A stretch of 39,763 nucleotides of DNA from Actinomycetales bacterium (GTDB lineage Bacteria; Actinomycetota; Actinomycetes; Actinomycetales; Microbacteriaceae). The position numbers and the translations under genes were made by a program. The notes under the pieces were generated by a model, which saw only the letters and a list, made by a program, of their open reading frames with translations, had not been told where the DNA came from and ran no database searches. Position 1 is the stretch's first letter. Every line of letters begins with the position of its first letter. The DNA lies in the NCBI GenBank assembly GCA_015655415.1, contig JAATFB010000068.1, positions 1 to 39,763 of the forward strand, read 5' to 3'. This document shows positions 8,846 to 17,368 of the stretch, in pieces.

Positions 8846-8886
8846 TTGACCTTGACGCAGCGTCGGGGTCTCACGCTGGCAGCATG
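8846..8886 (+). promoter_or_regulatory. MerR-type promoter/operator, leaderless start of the MFS-merR operon
   Basis: A -35 TTGACC (8846-8851) and a -10-like CACGCT (8872-8877) are separated by 20 bp, the over-long spacer typical of MerR-controlled promoters. The spacer is occupied by a 23-bp imperfect palindrome at 8848-8870: GACCTTGACGC, central A, GCGTCGGGGTC, with two mismatches between arms. The ATG follows 6 nt after the -10, so the message is probably leaderless. The second gene of the operon encodes a MerR protein, the obvious ligand of this site. Confidence 0.7.
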
Positions 8887-10107
8887 ACATCGACACGAGT
8901 GACCGTTCCGGCGTTCCTCACGGCCGAGGGCCTTTCGCTCTTCGCCGATTCCGCGCTTCTCGTCGTGCTGCCGTGGTTGGCGTTGACGATCACCGGCGCG
9001 CCGTCGACGTCGAGCCTGGTGCTGGCGGTGGTGATGGTGCCCGCCGTCGTGACCGGCATCGTCGGCGGCTATGCGATCGATCGGTTCGGCAGGCGGCGCA
9101 GCAGTGTCGTGGCGGCCCTCGGCAGCGCGGTGGCGGTGGCGGTGCTCGCCATCGTCGACGGCACGAGCGGGCTCGGCATCGGGACGCTGATCGCGTTCGG
9201 TCTGCTGGCCAACGTCTTCGGCACACCGGCCGTCACGGCCCGCGACGCCCTGATGGCCGACGTCGCCCGGTCGGCCGGCGCACGGCTGGAACGTGTGGCA
9301 GGTCTGCGGCAGGGCGTGTCCTCGATCGCGTTCCTCGGCGGGCCGGCCGTCGCGGGACTCCTGCTGGCGACCGTGCCGTCGCCGCTGACCCTGTCGATCC
9401 TCGTGCTGTGCTGGGCCGCCGCATCCGTGGTCACCGCGCTGATGCCCCTCAGCCCGACTCCTCAGGAGGGCGCGCCGGCCGCCCCGAGGGTGGCGTTGTG
9501 GCGTCGCATCGCACACAATCCGGTTGTGGTGATCTCGATCGTGATCGGCGTCGGATCGGGCGTGATAACCGCCCCCCTGTCCAGCGTGGTGCTGCCAGCC
9601 CATTTCCGCGCGATCGGTGAGCCCGCGCTGTTCGGCATCGCCGTGGCGCTGTCGGGCGCCGGATCTCTCGTCGGGTCGATCCTCTACTCGGCGCTGGCAC
9701 GCAGAACGCCCGGCTGGACCTACCTGGGCATGATCGTGATCACCACAGCGGGCTTCGCCCTCATCGCCACGCTTCCGGCGTTCCCGCTCATCCTGGCCGG
9801 CCAGTTCGCGATCGGCCTCGGCGCCGGAATCCTCGGCCCGTTCATCATCGTCGCCATCACCCGTCACACCGAGGAGTCCGAGCGCGGTCGCGTGCTCGGC
9901 GTCTTCAACGCCCTGGGTCTGGGGGCATCGCCGGTGGGCTTGGCCGTGTTCGCGCCGCTCGTCGCAGCGGCCGGAATAGGCGGAGGCGCCATTGCCGTCC
10001 TCGCCGGATGGGTCGTGCTCGTGCTGCTGCTGGTCTTCGCCGCACGTCCGATGCTGGGTCACGGGCGAGCCTCGGAGAACAGGCGGACATCGGAGGAGGT
10101 GACATGA
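8884..10107 (+). CDS. MFS transporter (probable drug/metabolite exporter)
   Basis: Major facilitator protein of 407 residues with about 12 hydrophobic helices. The cytoplasmic loop between helices 2 and 3 has the MFS motif GGYAIDRFGRRR (about residues 60-71). There is a central loop near residues 190-210 and a short polar tail. No close named homologue is recognised. Context points to regulated efflux: it forms a two-gene operon with a MerR regulator (ATGA overlap at 10104-10107) and is preceded by a MerR-type operator. An exporter under MerR control normally responds to its substrate, which suggests an organic toxicant or antibiotic, because the regulator has no cysteine. Confidence 0.85.
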   Translation: MTSTRVTVPAFLTAEGLSLFADSALLVVLPWLALTITGAPSTSSLVLAVVMVPAVVTGIVGGYAIDRFGRRRSSVVAALGSAVAVAVLAIVDGTSGLGIGTLIAFGLLANVFGTPAVTARDALMADVARSAGARLERVAGLRQGVSSIAFLGGPAVAGLLLATVPSPLTLSILVLCWAAASVVTALMPLSPTPQEGAPAAPRVALWRRIAHNPVVVISIVIGVGSGVITAPLSSVVLPAHFRAIGEPALFGIAVALSGAGSLVGSILYSALARRTPGWTYLGMIVITTAGFALIATLPAFPLILAGQFAIGLGAGILGPFIIVAITRHTEESERGRVLGVFNALGLGASPVGLAVFAPLVAAAGIGGGAIAVLAGWVVLVLLLVFAARPMLGHGRASENRRTSEEVT

Positions 10108-10850
10108 TGCTGACGATCGGCGAGCTCGCCTCCTTGGTGGGAATCACGGTCAGGACCGTGCGCCACTACCACGCCATCGGACTGCTCCCCGAGCCGCCCC
10201 GCGACCACTCCGGATACCGGCGCTACGGCGCCCAGGCGCTCATCCAGGCGGCGCGCATCAAGGTGCTCGCCGACGCAGGAGTGCCGCTGGCCCGCATCCC
10301 TTCCCTCCTGGAGGCTCGGCCCGACGAGCTTCACGCCGCGATCGACGAGATCGACCGGCGTGTCGCGGAGCAGATAGAACGGCTCCAGGCGGTCCGGGCA
10401 TCCCTGCACGGCCTGCGCACCGGGAGCGCGCCGGCATTGCCGCAGTCCCTCACCAGCCTGCTGGGCATCCTGCGGCAGGCCGGTGTCGGCGAACGGACGA
10501 TCCGCTACGAGCGCGACGGATGGATCATGCTGCGCACGCTGTACCCCGGGGAGGCCGAGCAGCTCATCGCCGCGAAGGGTCGGCTCCTGACCGACCCGGA
10601 GGTCGTGTGGCTCTACCGGAGGCTGGGCGAGGCCATCGACTGGGAGCCCGATGACGATCGCATCGAGGCCCTCGCGAGGGAGGTGCTCGCTCGAGTCACC
10701 GTGCCGCCCGCGGACGCGCTGCCGGAGGCGGGCGAGCGCACGAGGGATCGGATGCTCGCGCTGCTGTCCTCGTACAGCGCCGACGGCCCGCCGTCGTGGA
10801 ACGCGCTGCGACGCCGCGTCCAGGAGCTCACGACGCCGCCCGCTCGCTAG
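10104..10850 (+). CDS. MerR-family transcriptional regulator
   Basis: DNA-binding regulator of 248 residues. The N-terminal winged helix begins LTIGELASLVGITVRTVRHYH, a textbook MerR start, with the RYG wing near residue 35. A helical linker (about 70-110) is followed by a C-terminal domain of about 130 residues that I cannot assign. There is no cysteine in the protein, so metal or redox sensing through thiols is unlikely. The ATG at 10104 has a strong GGAGGAGG ribosome site (10092-10099) and overlaps the MFS stop. A second ATG at 10107 is also possible. It probably autoregulates the operon through the palindrome at 8848-8870. Its stop overlaps the convergent dehydrogenase by 4 bp. Confidence 0.9.
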   Translation: MMLTIGELASLVGITVRTVRHYHAIGLLPEPPRDHSGYRRYGAQALIQAARIKVLADAGVPLARIPSLLEARPDELHAAIDEIDRRVAEQIERLQAVRASLHGLRTGSAPALPQSLTSLLGILRQAGVGERTIRYERDGWIMLRTLYPGEAEQLIAAKGRLLTDPEVVWLYRRLGEAIDWEPDDDRIEALAREVLARVTVPPADALPEAGERTRDRMLALLSSYSADGPPSWNALRRRVQELTTPPAR

Positions 10851-11905
10851 GGCCGAGCCACCACGATGCCGGCGATCCCCGGTCGCGGGTCGTCCATCGC
10901 GACCAGTGCGTCGATCGCGCCTTCCAGGTCGGTCACGGTGCCGACGAGGCTCGTGGGGTCGAGCCGGCCGTCGACGATCATGGCGAGCATCGCGGGATAG
11001 TCGCGGGCGCTCATGCCGTGTGCGCCTGCCACGGTGAGCTCCCACGCGATCACGCGATCCCATGGCAGCGGCGCGGCGGTGTCGCGCCCCAGCATGAGCC
11101 CGACCTGCACGTGGGTGCCGCGCCGGCGCAGTGAGCGCACCGCCGCGGCCGCGGTCCTGGCGGACCCCAGCGCGTCGATCGTCACGTCGGCTCCGCCGGT
11201 GGCCTCGAGCACGGCGCGCTCCAGGTCGGGGGTCTCGGTCGCCCGGATGGTGTCGGTCGCGCCGAGCGCACGGGCGCGTCGAAGGGCCGCGTGCGACACG
11301 TCTATCGCGATGACGCGGGCGCCGAGGGCGGAGGCGATCATCACGGCGGAGAGTCCGACGCCGCCGCAGCCGAACACGGCGACAGCGTCACCGGCGCGGA
11401 CCCCGCCGTGCACGGTGACCGCGCGGAACGCGGTGGCGAAGCGGCAGCCGAGGGCCGCGGCGGCATCCGTGCTCACGGCATCCGGAAGAGCGACGAGGTT
11501 GGTCTCGGCGGCGGTCACGACGACGTACTCGGCGAATGCGCCGTCACGCGTGAAACCGGGTTGCGTCTGGTCCGGGCAGACCTGCGCCTCACCGCGCAGG
11601 CACCACCGGCAGCGGCCGCAGCCGTTGACGAACGGCGCCGTGACCCGGTCGCCCGGCGAGAAGCGCGTGACCGATGTGCCGATCTCCGCGACCACGCCGG
11701 CGAACTCATGCCCGGGGATCATGGGCAGCGGCACCGGATCGTGGCCGCGCCAGGCGTGCCAGTCGGAACGGCACACGCCCGTCGCCTCCACGCGGACGAG
11801 AGCGCCGTCGGGCGGACAGACGGGTACGGGGACCTCGCGGACCAGGGGCCGCTCGCCGACCTGCTCGTAGACGACGGCGCGCATCGTGTTCACCACCTCG
11901 CCCAT
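10847..11905 (-). CDS. Zinc-dependent alcohol dehydrogenase (MDR superfamily)
   Basis: NAD(P)-dependent medium-chain dehydrogenase of 352 residues. Catalytic-zinc ligands appear as C45 (GVCRSDWH) and H66-E67 (PGHE). The structural-zinc site has four cysteines at 96, 99, 102 and 110 (GCGRCRWC...C). The Rossmann motif FGCGGVG lies at about 178-184. Both zinc sites are complete, so an active enzyme is expected. The substrate is not readable from sequence. The ATG at 11905 gives the longest form; the internal ATG at 11884 (MRAVVYEQ) matches the usual start of the family and is a real alternative. It is monocistronic and its stop overlaps the convergent merR stop by 4 bp. Confidence 0.88.
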   Translation of the reverse strand: MGEVVNTMRAVVYEQVGERPLVREVPVPVCPPDGALVRVEATGVCRSDWHAWRGHDPVPLPMIPGHEFAGVVAEIGTSVTRFSPGDRVTAPFVNGCGRCRWCLRGEAQVCPDQTQPGFTRDGAFAEYVVVTAAETNLVALPDAVSTDAAAALGCRFATAFRAVTVHGGVRAGDAVAVFGCGGVGLSAVMIASALGARVIAIDVSHAALRRARALGATDTIRATETPDLERAVLEATGGADVTIDALGSARTAAAAVRSLRRRGTHVQVGLMLGRDTAAPLPWDRVIAWELTVAGAHGMSARDYPAMLAMIVDGRLDPTSLVGTVTDLEGAIDALVAMDDPRPGIAGIVVARP

Positions 11906-11930
11906 TGTCCTCGGCGCGCCCAGTCACCGA

Positions 11931-11995
11931 CCCGTGCACGTCCCGCTACAGACCTGTGCCCGCCCCCGCCCCCAGTCCCGTGCACGCCCCGCTAC
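11931..11995. repeat. Two copies of a 19-bp repeat CCCGTGCACG(T/C)CCCGCTAC
   Basis: Copies at 11931-11949 and 11977-11995 differ at one base and are spaced 46 bp apart. A shorter CCGCTAC occurs at 12008-12014 and its inverse GTAGCGG at 12035-12041. They fill the space between glyS and the dehydrogenase. Confidence 0.65.
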
Positions 11996-12007
11996 GGATT
12001 CGCCTGG

Positions 12008-12041
12008 CCGCTACATGACGTTCGCGATCGCCACGTAGCGG
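12008..12041 (-). terminator. Possible hairpin after glyS
   Basis: CCGCTAC (12008-12014) and GTAGCGG (12035-12041) form a 7-bp stem with a 20-nt loop, 28 bp beyond the glyS stop. No T-tract is present, so this is weak. Confidence 0.3.
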
Positions 12042-12068
12042 AGGGCGAAATCCGAAGCACGATGCGTC

Positions 12069-13454
12069 TCAGCGCTCCTTCAGGCGCTCGGCCAGATAGG
12101 CGTCGAGTCGCTGAAGCGAGACGCGCTCCTGCCCCATCGTGTCGCGGTCGCGAACCGTCACCGCTCCGTCGTCGAGCGAGTCGAAGTCGACCGTGACGCA
12201 GAACGGCGTGCCGATCTCGTCCTGGCGCCGGTAGCGGCGACCGATGGCGCCGGAGTCGTCGAACTCCACGTTGCGGCGCCTGCGCAGGTCGTCGGCGACC
12301 GAGCGGGCGAGCGGCGAGAGCCGCTCGTTGCGAGACAGCGGAAGCACGGCGACCTTCACCGGTGCCAGGCGCGGGTCCAGCCTGAGCACGGTGCGGATGT
12401 CGGTGCCGCCCTTCGCGTTCGGCACCTCCTCCCGGCGGTAGGCGTCCACGAGGAACGCCATCATCGAGCGGGTGAGCCCGAACGACGGCTCGATCACGTA
12501 CGGCAGATAGCGCTCGCCGCTGGCCTGGTCGAAGAAGGCGAGGCTCTGACCGGATGCCTCCGCGTGGTTCCTCAGATCGAAGTCGGTGCGGTTGGCGATC
12601 CCCATCAGCTCGCCCCACCCCTTGCCGGCGAAGCCGAACTCGTATTCGATGTCGATCGTGCCGTCCGAGTAGTGCGCGCGCTCGGACTCCGGCACATCGA
12701 ATCGCCGCATGTGGTTCGGGTCGATGCCGAGGTCGATGAACCAGTTCCAGCACGCCTCGACCCAATGGTCGAACCACGCGCGCGCGTCGGCGGGCGGCAC
12801 GAAGTACTCGATCTCCATCTGCTCGAACTCGCGGGTGCGGAAGATGAAGTTGCCGGGGGTGATCTCGTTCCGGAACGCCTTGCCGACCTGCCCGATGCCG
12901 AACGGCGGCTTCCTGCGCGCCGCCTGCACCACGTTCGCGAAGTTCACGAAGATGCCCTGTGCCGTCTCGGGGCGCAGGTAGTGCAGGCCCGCGTCGTCCT
13001 TCACCGGCCCGAGAAAGGTCTCGAGCATCATGTTGAAGTCGCGCGGAGGCGTCCACTGCCCGGTCGTGCCGCAGTTCGGACACACGATGTCGCCCATGCC
13101 GTTCTCCGGCGTTCGGCCCTTCTTCTGCTCGTACGCCTCCAGGAGGTGGTCCTCTCGGAAGCGCTTGTGGCAGTGCAGACACTCCACGAGAGGGTCGGTG
13201 AACACCCCGACGTGGCCGGAGGCCACCCACACCTGCTTCGGCAGGATCACGCTCGAGTCCAGTCCCACCATGTCGGCGCGACCCCGCACGAACGTCTGCC
13301 ACCACTCGCGGCGGATGTTCTCCTTCAGCTCCGTGCCCAGGGGGCCGTAGTCCCATGCGGAACGCGACCCGCCGTAGATCTCGCCCGCCTGGAAGACGAA
13401 CCCGCGGTGGCGGGCGAGGGCGATGACGGCCTCGAGCACGTTCTGGTCGGGCAT
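12069..13454 (-). CDS. glyS: Glycyl-tRNA synthetase, single-chain class II (dimeric type)
   Basis: Charges tRNA-Gly with glycine in the cytoplasm. The 461 residues match the alpha2-type enzyme of actinobacteria. Near the N-terminus are the family segments [20 protein letters not shown] and a zinc-ribbon-like pair CLHC (C92, C95) and CPNC (C125, C128). Class II motif 2 is seen in [21 protein letters not shown] and motif 3 in [10 protein letters not shown]. The C-terminal part (about 350-461) is the anticodon-binding domain, starting near [16 protein letters not shown]. The ATG at 13454 has an AAAGGGG ribosome site 8 nt upstream (13463-13469). A TAAACT -10 on the minus strand at 13503-13508 would give a leader of about 42 nt. 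Confidence 0.97.
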   Translation of the reverse strand: MPDQNVLEAVIALARHRGFVFQAGEIYGGSRSAWDYGPLGTELKENIRREWWQTFVRGRADMVGLDSSVILPKQVWVASGHVGVFTDPLVECLHCHKRFREDHLLEAYEQKKGRTPENGMGDIVCPNCGTTGQWTPPRDFNMMLETFLGPVKDDAGLHYLRPETAQGIFVNFANVVQAARRKPPFGIGQVGKAFRNEITPGNFIFRTREFEQMEIEYFVPPADARAWFDHWVEACWNWFIDLGIDPNHMRRFDVPESERAHYSDGTIDIEYEFGFAGKGWGELMGIANRTDFDLRNHAEASGQSLAFFDQASGERYLPYVIEPSFGLTRSMMAFLVDAYRREEVPNAKGGTDIRTVLRLDPRLAPVKVAVLPLSRNERLSPLARSVADDLRRRRNVEFDDSGAIGRRYRRQDEIGTPFCVTVDFDSLDDGAVTVRDRDTMGQERVSLQRLDAYLAERLKER

Positions 13455-13502
13455 GGACGCATCCCCTTTCGAGGAGAGGATCGGAGACGGGGGTGGCTGT
13501 CC

Positions 13503-13518
13503 AGTTTAGTGAGCGGCG
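13503..13518. promoter_or_regulatory. Overlapping divergent -10 elements of glyS and the epimerase gene
   Basis: On the minus strand TAAACT (13503-13508) serves glyS. On the plus strand the overlapping TTTAGT (13505-13510) lies 8 nt before the ATG at 13519. The two promoters probably compete for polymerase. The plus-strand element is the weaker match. Confidence 0.45.
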
Positions 13519-14505
13519 ATGCGCGCCGACCGACCCGGTGTCTGCGCGGCGTGCAAGGCTGAGGCCGTGGAGCAGAAGAATGATCGGCACACCCCGCGCC
13601 GCGTCGTCATCGCCGGTGCGTCGGGCACGGTCGGCGCGGCCCTCGTGCGCCGGCTGAGGGCATCCGGCGACGACGTCGTGCGCCTGGTGCGCAGACCGGT
13701 CCGGGCACGGGACGAGGTGCGGTGGGATCCGGTCGGAGGCGTTCTCGACCCGGCGACCGTGAGCGGGGCGGACGCCGTCGTGAGCCTCTCCGGTGCGCCC
13801 ACCAGCCGGCTGCCGTGGACGCCCGGGTACAAGCGGGTCATCCTCGAGTCGCGGCTCGACGTCACGCGCACCATCGTGGACGCCATCCGCGCGGCGGACC
13901 GTCCGCCCGCCGCCCTGATCAGCGCCTCCGCGGTCGGCTTCTACGGGGATCGCGGCAACGAGGACCTCACGGAACGCTCGCCGCGCGGCACCGGATTCCT
14001 CTCCGCCGTCGTGAAGGCGTGGGAGGAGGAGGCGGCGCGGGCCCCGGATGTGACGCGCGTCGCCTTCGCGCGCACCGGGCTCGTCGTCGGACCGGGCGGG
14101 GCGATGCCGCCGCTGCGGCTGATCGCACGCGCCGGGCTGGCCGGGCCCATCGGCACCAGCAGGCAGTGGTGGCCGTGGATCAGCCTGCGCGACGAGGCGG
14201 CGGCGATCGACCATCTGATCGGATCCGAGCCCGGGCGGCGCGCGCTGAGCGGCCCGGTGAACCTCGCCGGGCCGACGCCGGCGACCGCGGCGGAGTTCAT
14301 GCGCTCGCTGGCGCGCCGGATGCATCGGCCGTACGGGATGCCCGCTCCGGCCCTCGCGCTGCGCCTGGCGCTGGGCGATGCCGCCGACGAGCTCGTGCTC
14401 GGAAGCCAGCGCGTGCTGCCCGTCGCGCTGCTGGAGGACGGCTTCCGCTTCACGGACGAGACGGTGGACGAGGCCATCGGCGCGTATCTGCAGCAGACGG
14501 CCTGA
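13519..14505 (+). CDS. TIGR01777-family NAD(P)-binding epimerase
   Basis: Short-chain-dehydrogenase-type sugar-nucleotide epimerase homologue of unknown substrate, like E. coli YfcH. The nucleotide-binding motif [14 protein letters not shown] sits near residue 29, and a C-terminal DUF1731-like segment ends in [13 protein letters not shown]. The central [12 protein letters not shown] is typical of the family, in which the Tyr-Lys pair of ordinary SDRs is altered. The ATG at 13519 gives 328 residues. A GTG at 13567 would remove a 16-residue cysteine-containing extension that the family does not have, so the true start is uncertain. glpK follows 32 bp later but has its own promoter element. Confidence 0.85.
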   Translation: MRADRPGVCAACKAEAVEQKNDRHTPRRVVIAGASGTVGAALVRRLRASGDDVVRLVRRPVRARDEVRWDPVGGVLDPATVSGADAVVSLSGAPTSRLPWTPGYKRVILESRLDVTRTIVDAIRAADRPPAALISASAVGFYGDRGNEDLTERSPRGTGFLSAVVKAWEEEAARAPDVTRVAFARTGLVVGPGGAMPPLRLIARAGLAGPIGTSRQWWPWISLRDEAAAIDHLIGSEPGRRALSGPVNLAGPTPATAAEFMRSLARRMHRPYGMPAPALALRLALGDAADELVLGSQRVLPVALLEDGFRFTDETVDEAIGAYLQQTA

Positions 14506-14524
14506 CCGCCGGCATCCGATGGCC

Positions 14525-14540
14525 TAGCCTGGCGAGCATG
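14525..14540 (+). promoter_or_regulatory. Leaderless -10 element of glpK
   Basis: TAGCCT at 14525-14530, 7 nt, then the ATG at 14538. No Shine-Dalgarno sequence is present. Confidence 0.55.
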
Positions 14541-16043
14541 TCGACGCACATCCTCGCCATCGACCAGGGGACGACGAGCACGCGGGCCATCGTGTTCGAC
14601 CACGCCGGCTCCCTCGTCTCGGTCGGGCAGCTGGAGCACAGGCAGATCTTCCCGCGGGCGGGATGGGTCGAGCACGACCCGATGGAGATCTGGCGCAACA
14701 CGCGCGAGGTGGTCGGCATCGCGCTGGGCAAGGCCAACCTCACGCGGCACGACCTCGCCGCGGTCGGCATCACGAACCAGCGTGAGACGACCGTGGTCTG
14801 GGACAGGCACACGGGCCGACCCGTGTACAACGCCATCGTGTGGCAGGACACGCGCACCCAGCCGATCGTGGACCGGCTTGCCGCAGACGGCGGCGTCCGC
14901 CGGTTCGCGGACGCGGTCGGCCTGCCCCTCGCCACCTATTTCGCGGGCACGAAGATCGCCTGGATCCTCGAGAACGTCGACGGCGCCAGGGAGCGCGCGG
15001 CGCGCGGCGACCTGCTCTTCGGGACGACGGACACCTGGGTGCTGTGGAACCTCACGGGCGGCGAACGGGGCGGCGTGCACGCCACCGACGTGACGAACGC
15101 GTTGCGCACGCTCTTCATGGACCTGCAGACGCTCGACTGGCGCGACGACATCCTCGAGGTGTTCGGCGTGCCGAGGTCGATGATGCCGCAGATCCGGTCG
15201 TCGAGCGAGGTGTACGGCACGGCCGAGTCGCACAGCCTGCTGCGGGAGGCCCCGATCGCGGGCATCCTGGGCGATCAGCAGGCGGCAACGTTCGGGCAGG
15301 CGGCGTTCGACGCCGGCGAGTCGAAGAACACGTACGGCACCGGGAACTTCGTCATCGTGAACACGGGCGAGGAGATCGTGCACAGCGCGAACGGCCTGAT
15401 CACGACGCTCGCCTACCGGCTGGGCGACGAGGCTCCGCGCTACGCGCTCGAGGGATCGATCGCCGTCACCGGGTCGCTCGTGCAGTGGCTGCGCGACAAT
15501 CTCGGCATCATCTCCGATGCGGGGCAGGTGGAGAGCCTGGCGGCGAGCGTGGACGACAACGGCGGCGCCTACATCGTGCCGGCGTTCTCCGGCCTCTTCG
15601 CCCCGTACTGGCGACCGGATGCCCGCGGTGCGGTGGTGGGACTCACCCGCTACGTGAACAGAGCGCACCTGGCGCGCGCCGCGCTCGAGGCCACCGCCTA
15701 TCAGACGCGCGATGTGCTCGAGGCGGTGCAGCAGGACACGGGCTCTCCCCTCGCCGAGCTCAAGGTCGACGGCGGCATGACCGCCAATGGCCTGCTCATG
15801 CAGTTCCAGGCGGACGTGCTGGGCATCCCGGTGGTGCGTCCGACGGTCGCGGAGACGACCGCGCTGGGCGCCGCGTACGCCGCGGGGCTCGCGGTCGGTT
15901 TCTGGGCGGGCCGCGACGAGCTGCGGACGAACTGGCGGGAGGACGCGCGCTGGGCGCCGACTTCCGACCGCGAGACGATGCAGCGGCTCTACCGCATGTG
16001 GAAGAAGGCGGTCACGAGGACCTTCGACTGGGCCGACGACTGA
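14538..16043 (+). CDS. glpK: Glycerol kinase
   Basis: Phosphorylates glycerol to sn-glycerol-3-phosphate with ATP. The 501 residues have the FGGY-kinase layout. The phosphate-binding loop [15 protein letters not shown] is at the N-terminus. [16 protein letters not shown] and WQDTRT line the glycerol site. [13 protein letters not shown] and YGTGNF mark the second domain. [12 protein letters not shown] and [18 protein letters not shown] lie near the C-terminus and match the family signature. The ATG at 14538 is fixed by the conserved start [11 protein letters not shown]. No glpF or glpD is nearby, so uptake and oxidation must be encoded elsewhere. Confidence 0.97.
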   Translation: MSTHILAIDQGTTSTRAIVFDHAGSLVSVGQLEHRQIFPRAGWVEHDPMEIWRNTREVVGIALGKANLTRHDLAAVGITNQRETTVVWDRHTGRPVYNAIVWQDTRTQPIVDRLAADGGVRRFADAVGLPLATYFAGTKIAWILENVDGARERAARGDLLFGTTDTWVLWNLTGGERGGVHATDVTNALRTLFMDLQTLDWRDDILEVFGVPRSMMPQIRSSSEVYGTAESHSLLREAPIAGILGDQQAATFGQAAFDAGESKNTYGTGNFVIVNTGEEIVHSANGLITTLAYRLGDEAPRYALEGSIAVTGSLVQWLRDNLGIISDAGQVESLAASVDDNGGAYIVPAFSGLFAPYWRPDARGAVVGLTRYVNRAHLARAALEATAYQTRDVLEAVQQDTGSPLAELKVDGGMTANGLLMQFQADVLGIPVVRPTVAETTALGAAYAAGLAVGFWAGRDELRTNWREDARWAPTSDRETMQRLYRMWKKAVTRTFDWADD

Positions 16044-16096
16044 CCGCCGGCGCCCCCTTCCGCTCCCCGGCAAAGCGGCCGCCGCGGCGCGCCCGG

Positions 16097-16102
16097 TAGG
16101 GT
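16097..16102 (+). promoter_or_regulatory. -10 element of the small membrane protein gene
   Basis: TAGGGT, 25 nt before the ATG at 16128. An AAGGGAG ribosome site lies between, so this unit is leadered. Confidence 0.45.
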
Positions 16103-16127
16103 GTGGGAGGTCCGAAGGGAGCATGTG

Positions 16128-16382
16128 ATGTTCTACTCGGGAGGCGCTGTCGTCACGATCCTGCTCGTCTACGTCGCACTCGCGGCGCTGTTCGTCTGGA
16201 TCGGCTATCTCGTGGTGCGTGCCGCCGTGCGCAGCGCGATGGACGATCATTACCGCAAGCAGCGGTGGTACGAGCAGACCGGGCTCTGGTACAGCGGCCG
16301 ACCGCCGAAGGGTCTGCCGGGCGCGGCGGAGCTCAGCCGCAGAGAGCGCAAGAACCTGCCGCCGGATGAGCGGCCCCAGTGA
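16128..16382 (+). CDS. Small single-pass membrane protein, unknown function
   Basis: I do not recognise this 84-residue protein. One hydrophobic helix spans about residues 5-30 (VVTILLVYVALAALFVWIGYLVV). The remaining 50 or so residues are a basic, polar cytoplasmic-looking tail with aromatic residues (YRKQRWYEQTGLWYSG). The ATG at 16128 is preferred because GAAGGGAG lies 6-7 nt upstream; an in-frame GTG at 16125 is possible. It sits between glpK and the endonuclease-like gene in the same direction, separated from the latter by 112 bp that contain another promoter-like TATCAT. Confidence 0.65.
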   Translation: MFYSGGAVVTILLVYVALAALFVWIGYLVVRAAVRSAMDDHYRKQRWYEQTGLWYSGRPPKGLPGAAELSRRERKNLPPDERPQ

Positions 16383-16460
16383 CGGGCCCCATGGCCTCGG
16401 CGCGCTCCGTGAAGAGGCGGTCGGTCGTGCCGCGTTCACATGGTGATCACACGCGGCGAG

Positions 16461-16466
16461 TATCAT
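16461..16466 (+). promoter_or_regulatory. Possible -10 of the EEP-family gene
   Basis: TATCAT, 28 nt before the GTG at 16495. No strong -35 or ribosome site was found. Confidence 0.35.
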
Positions 16467-16494
16467 CGGGCCACCGAACCGTCCCGTCGAAGAA

Positions 16495-17190
16495 GTGATC
16501 GCCCTGATACGAGTACTCAGCTACAACCTCCGTAAGAACCGCGCGACGGGAGAGCTCCTCGACCTGGCGGCATCGACCGCCGCAGATGTGATGTGCCTTC
16601 AGGAGGTGGATACGGGGGTCCTGCCGAACGAGGTGGGAACGCTGACGCTGGCCGACTCCACGAAGCGCAACCGCCTCGGCCTCGCGGTGTACTACCGCAA
16701 GGAGCGTTTCCGGCTGCGCGACACCGAGACGTACGAGCTGAAGAAGTCGCTGCACGATCGTGTGCTCGCGCCCGCGCACGAACGCCTGGTGGGCAGCCTG
16801 CTCGAGGACCTCGAGAGCGGCCGCGAGGTGGTGGTCGCGTCGTTCCACGCCGCACCGCTCACGGCGCTGAACTCGCTGCGGCGCACGCAGATCCACGCGG
16901 CGCACGCGGAGCTGCTGCGACTGGGTCACGGGGCCCCGACGCTCATGGTGGGCGACTACAACTATCCCTTCTTCACGCAGTCGCTGGGCGCGAAGGTGAA
17001 GGCGTCCGGATACGACATGTCGCTGAGCGACCGCAAGACGTACACGCGCTACAAGTTCTTCAAGGGCCACTTCGACTTCGTCACCTCGGCGGGACTGGAC
17101 GTGCGCGCCGTCGAGACGTTGCCGCGCGGCGACTCCGACCACATGCCGATCATCGTCTCGGCGGATTACGACGTGCCGGCCTCGCGCTGA
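16495..17190 (+). CDS. Endonuclease/exonuclease/phosphatase-fold protein
   Basis: Metal-dependent phosphoesterase of the DNase I-like (EEP) fold, 231 residues. The expected active-site residues are in order: N of LSYNLRKN near the start, E in CLQEVD (about residue 37), D and N in VGDYNYP (about 153-155), and DSDHMPIIV near the C-terminus, which is the usual DH pair. The substrate cannot be read; relatives act on DNA, inositol phosphates or sphingolipids. There is no signal peptide, so a cytoplasmic location is likely. The start is the GTG at 16495. The gene stands alone. Confidence 0.85.
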   Translation: MIALIRVLSYNLRKNRATGELLDLAASTAADVMCLQEVDTGVLPNEVGTLTLADSTKRNRLGLAVYYRKERFRLRDTETYELKKSLHDRVLAPAHERLVGSLLEDLESGREVVVASFHAAPLTALNSLRRTQIHAAHAELLRLGHGAPTLMVGDYNYPFFTQSLGAKVKASGYDMSLSDRKTYTRYKFFKGHFDFVTSAGLDVRAVETLPRGDSDHMPIIVSADYDVPASR

Positions 17191-17332
17191 CGTGCCGTGC
17201 CTCGCCCGGCAGCGGTGAGGGTCGGGCAGTGTTGATCGCCTAGCAGCGGTGGTCGATAGACTCGGCGGATCGTCGGATGCGGGATGTCGCGCGTGCGGCG
17301 TCCATGCGGCGCCGCGCGCGTGCGCGATTCGA

Positions 17333-17358
17333 CTTCAGGCGTTGGCTTCAGGCGTTGG
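17333..17358 (+). repeat. Tandem 13-bp duplication CTTCAGGCGTTGG
   Basis: Two exact adjacent copies (17333-17345 and 17346-17358), ending 10 nt before the ATG of the DUF4190-like gene and touching its ribosome site (TTGGGGG). Confidence 0.7.
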
Positions 17359-17368
17359 GGGACACCGG

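Noticed and set aside
13941..16466. Very long open frames opposite real genes, such as 841 codons opposite glpK, 538 codons opposite the MFS gene (8446-10062) and 476 codons opposite rodA (2009-3439)
   Set aside because: They are products of high GC in third positions; translations are Arg/His/Asp-rich with no domain, while the opposite strand encodes clear families.
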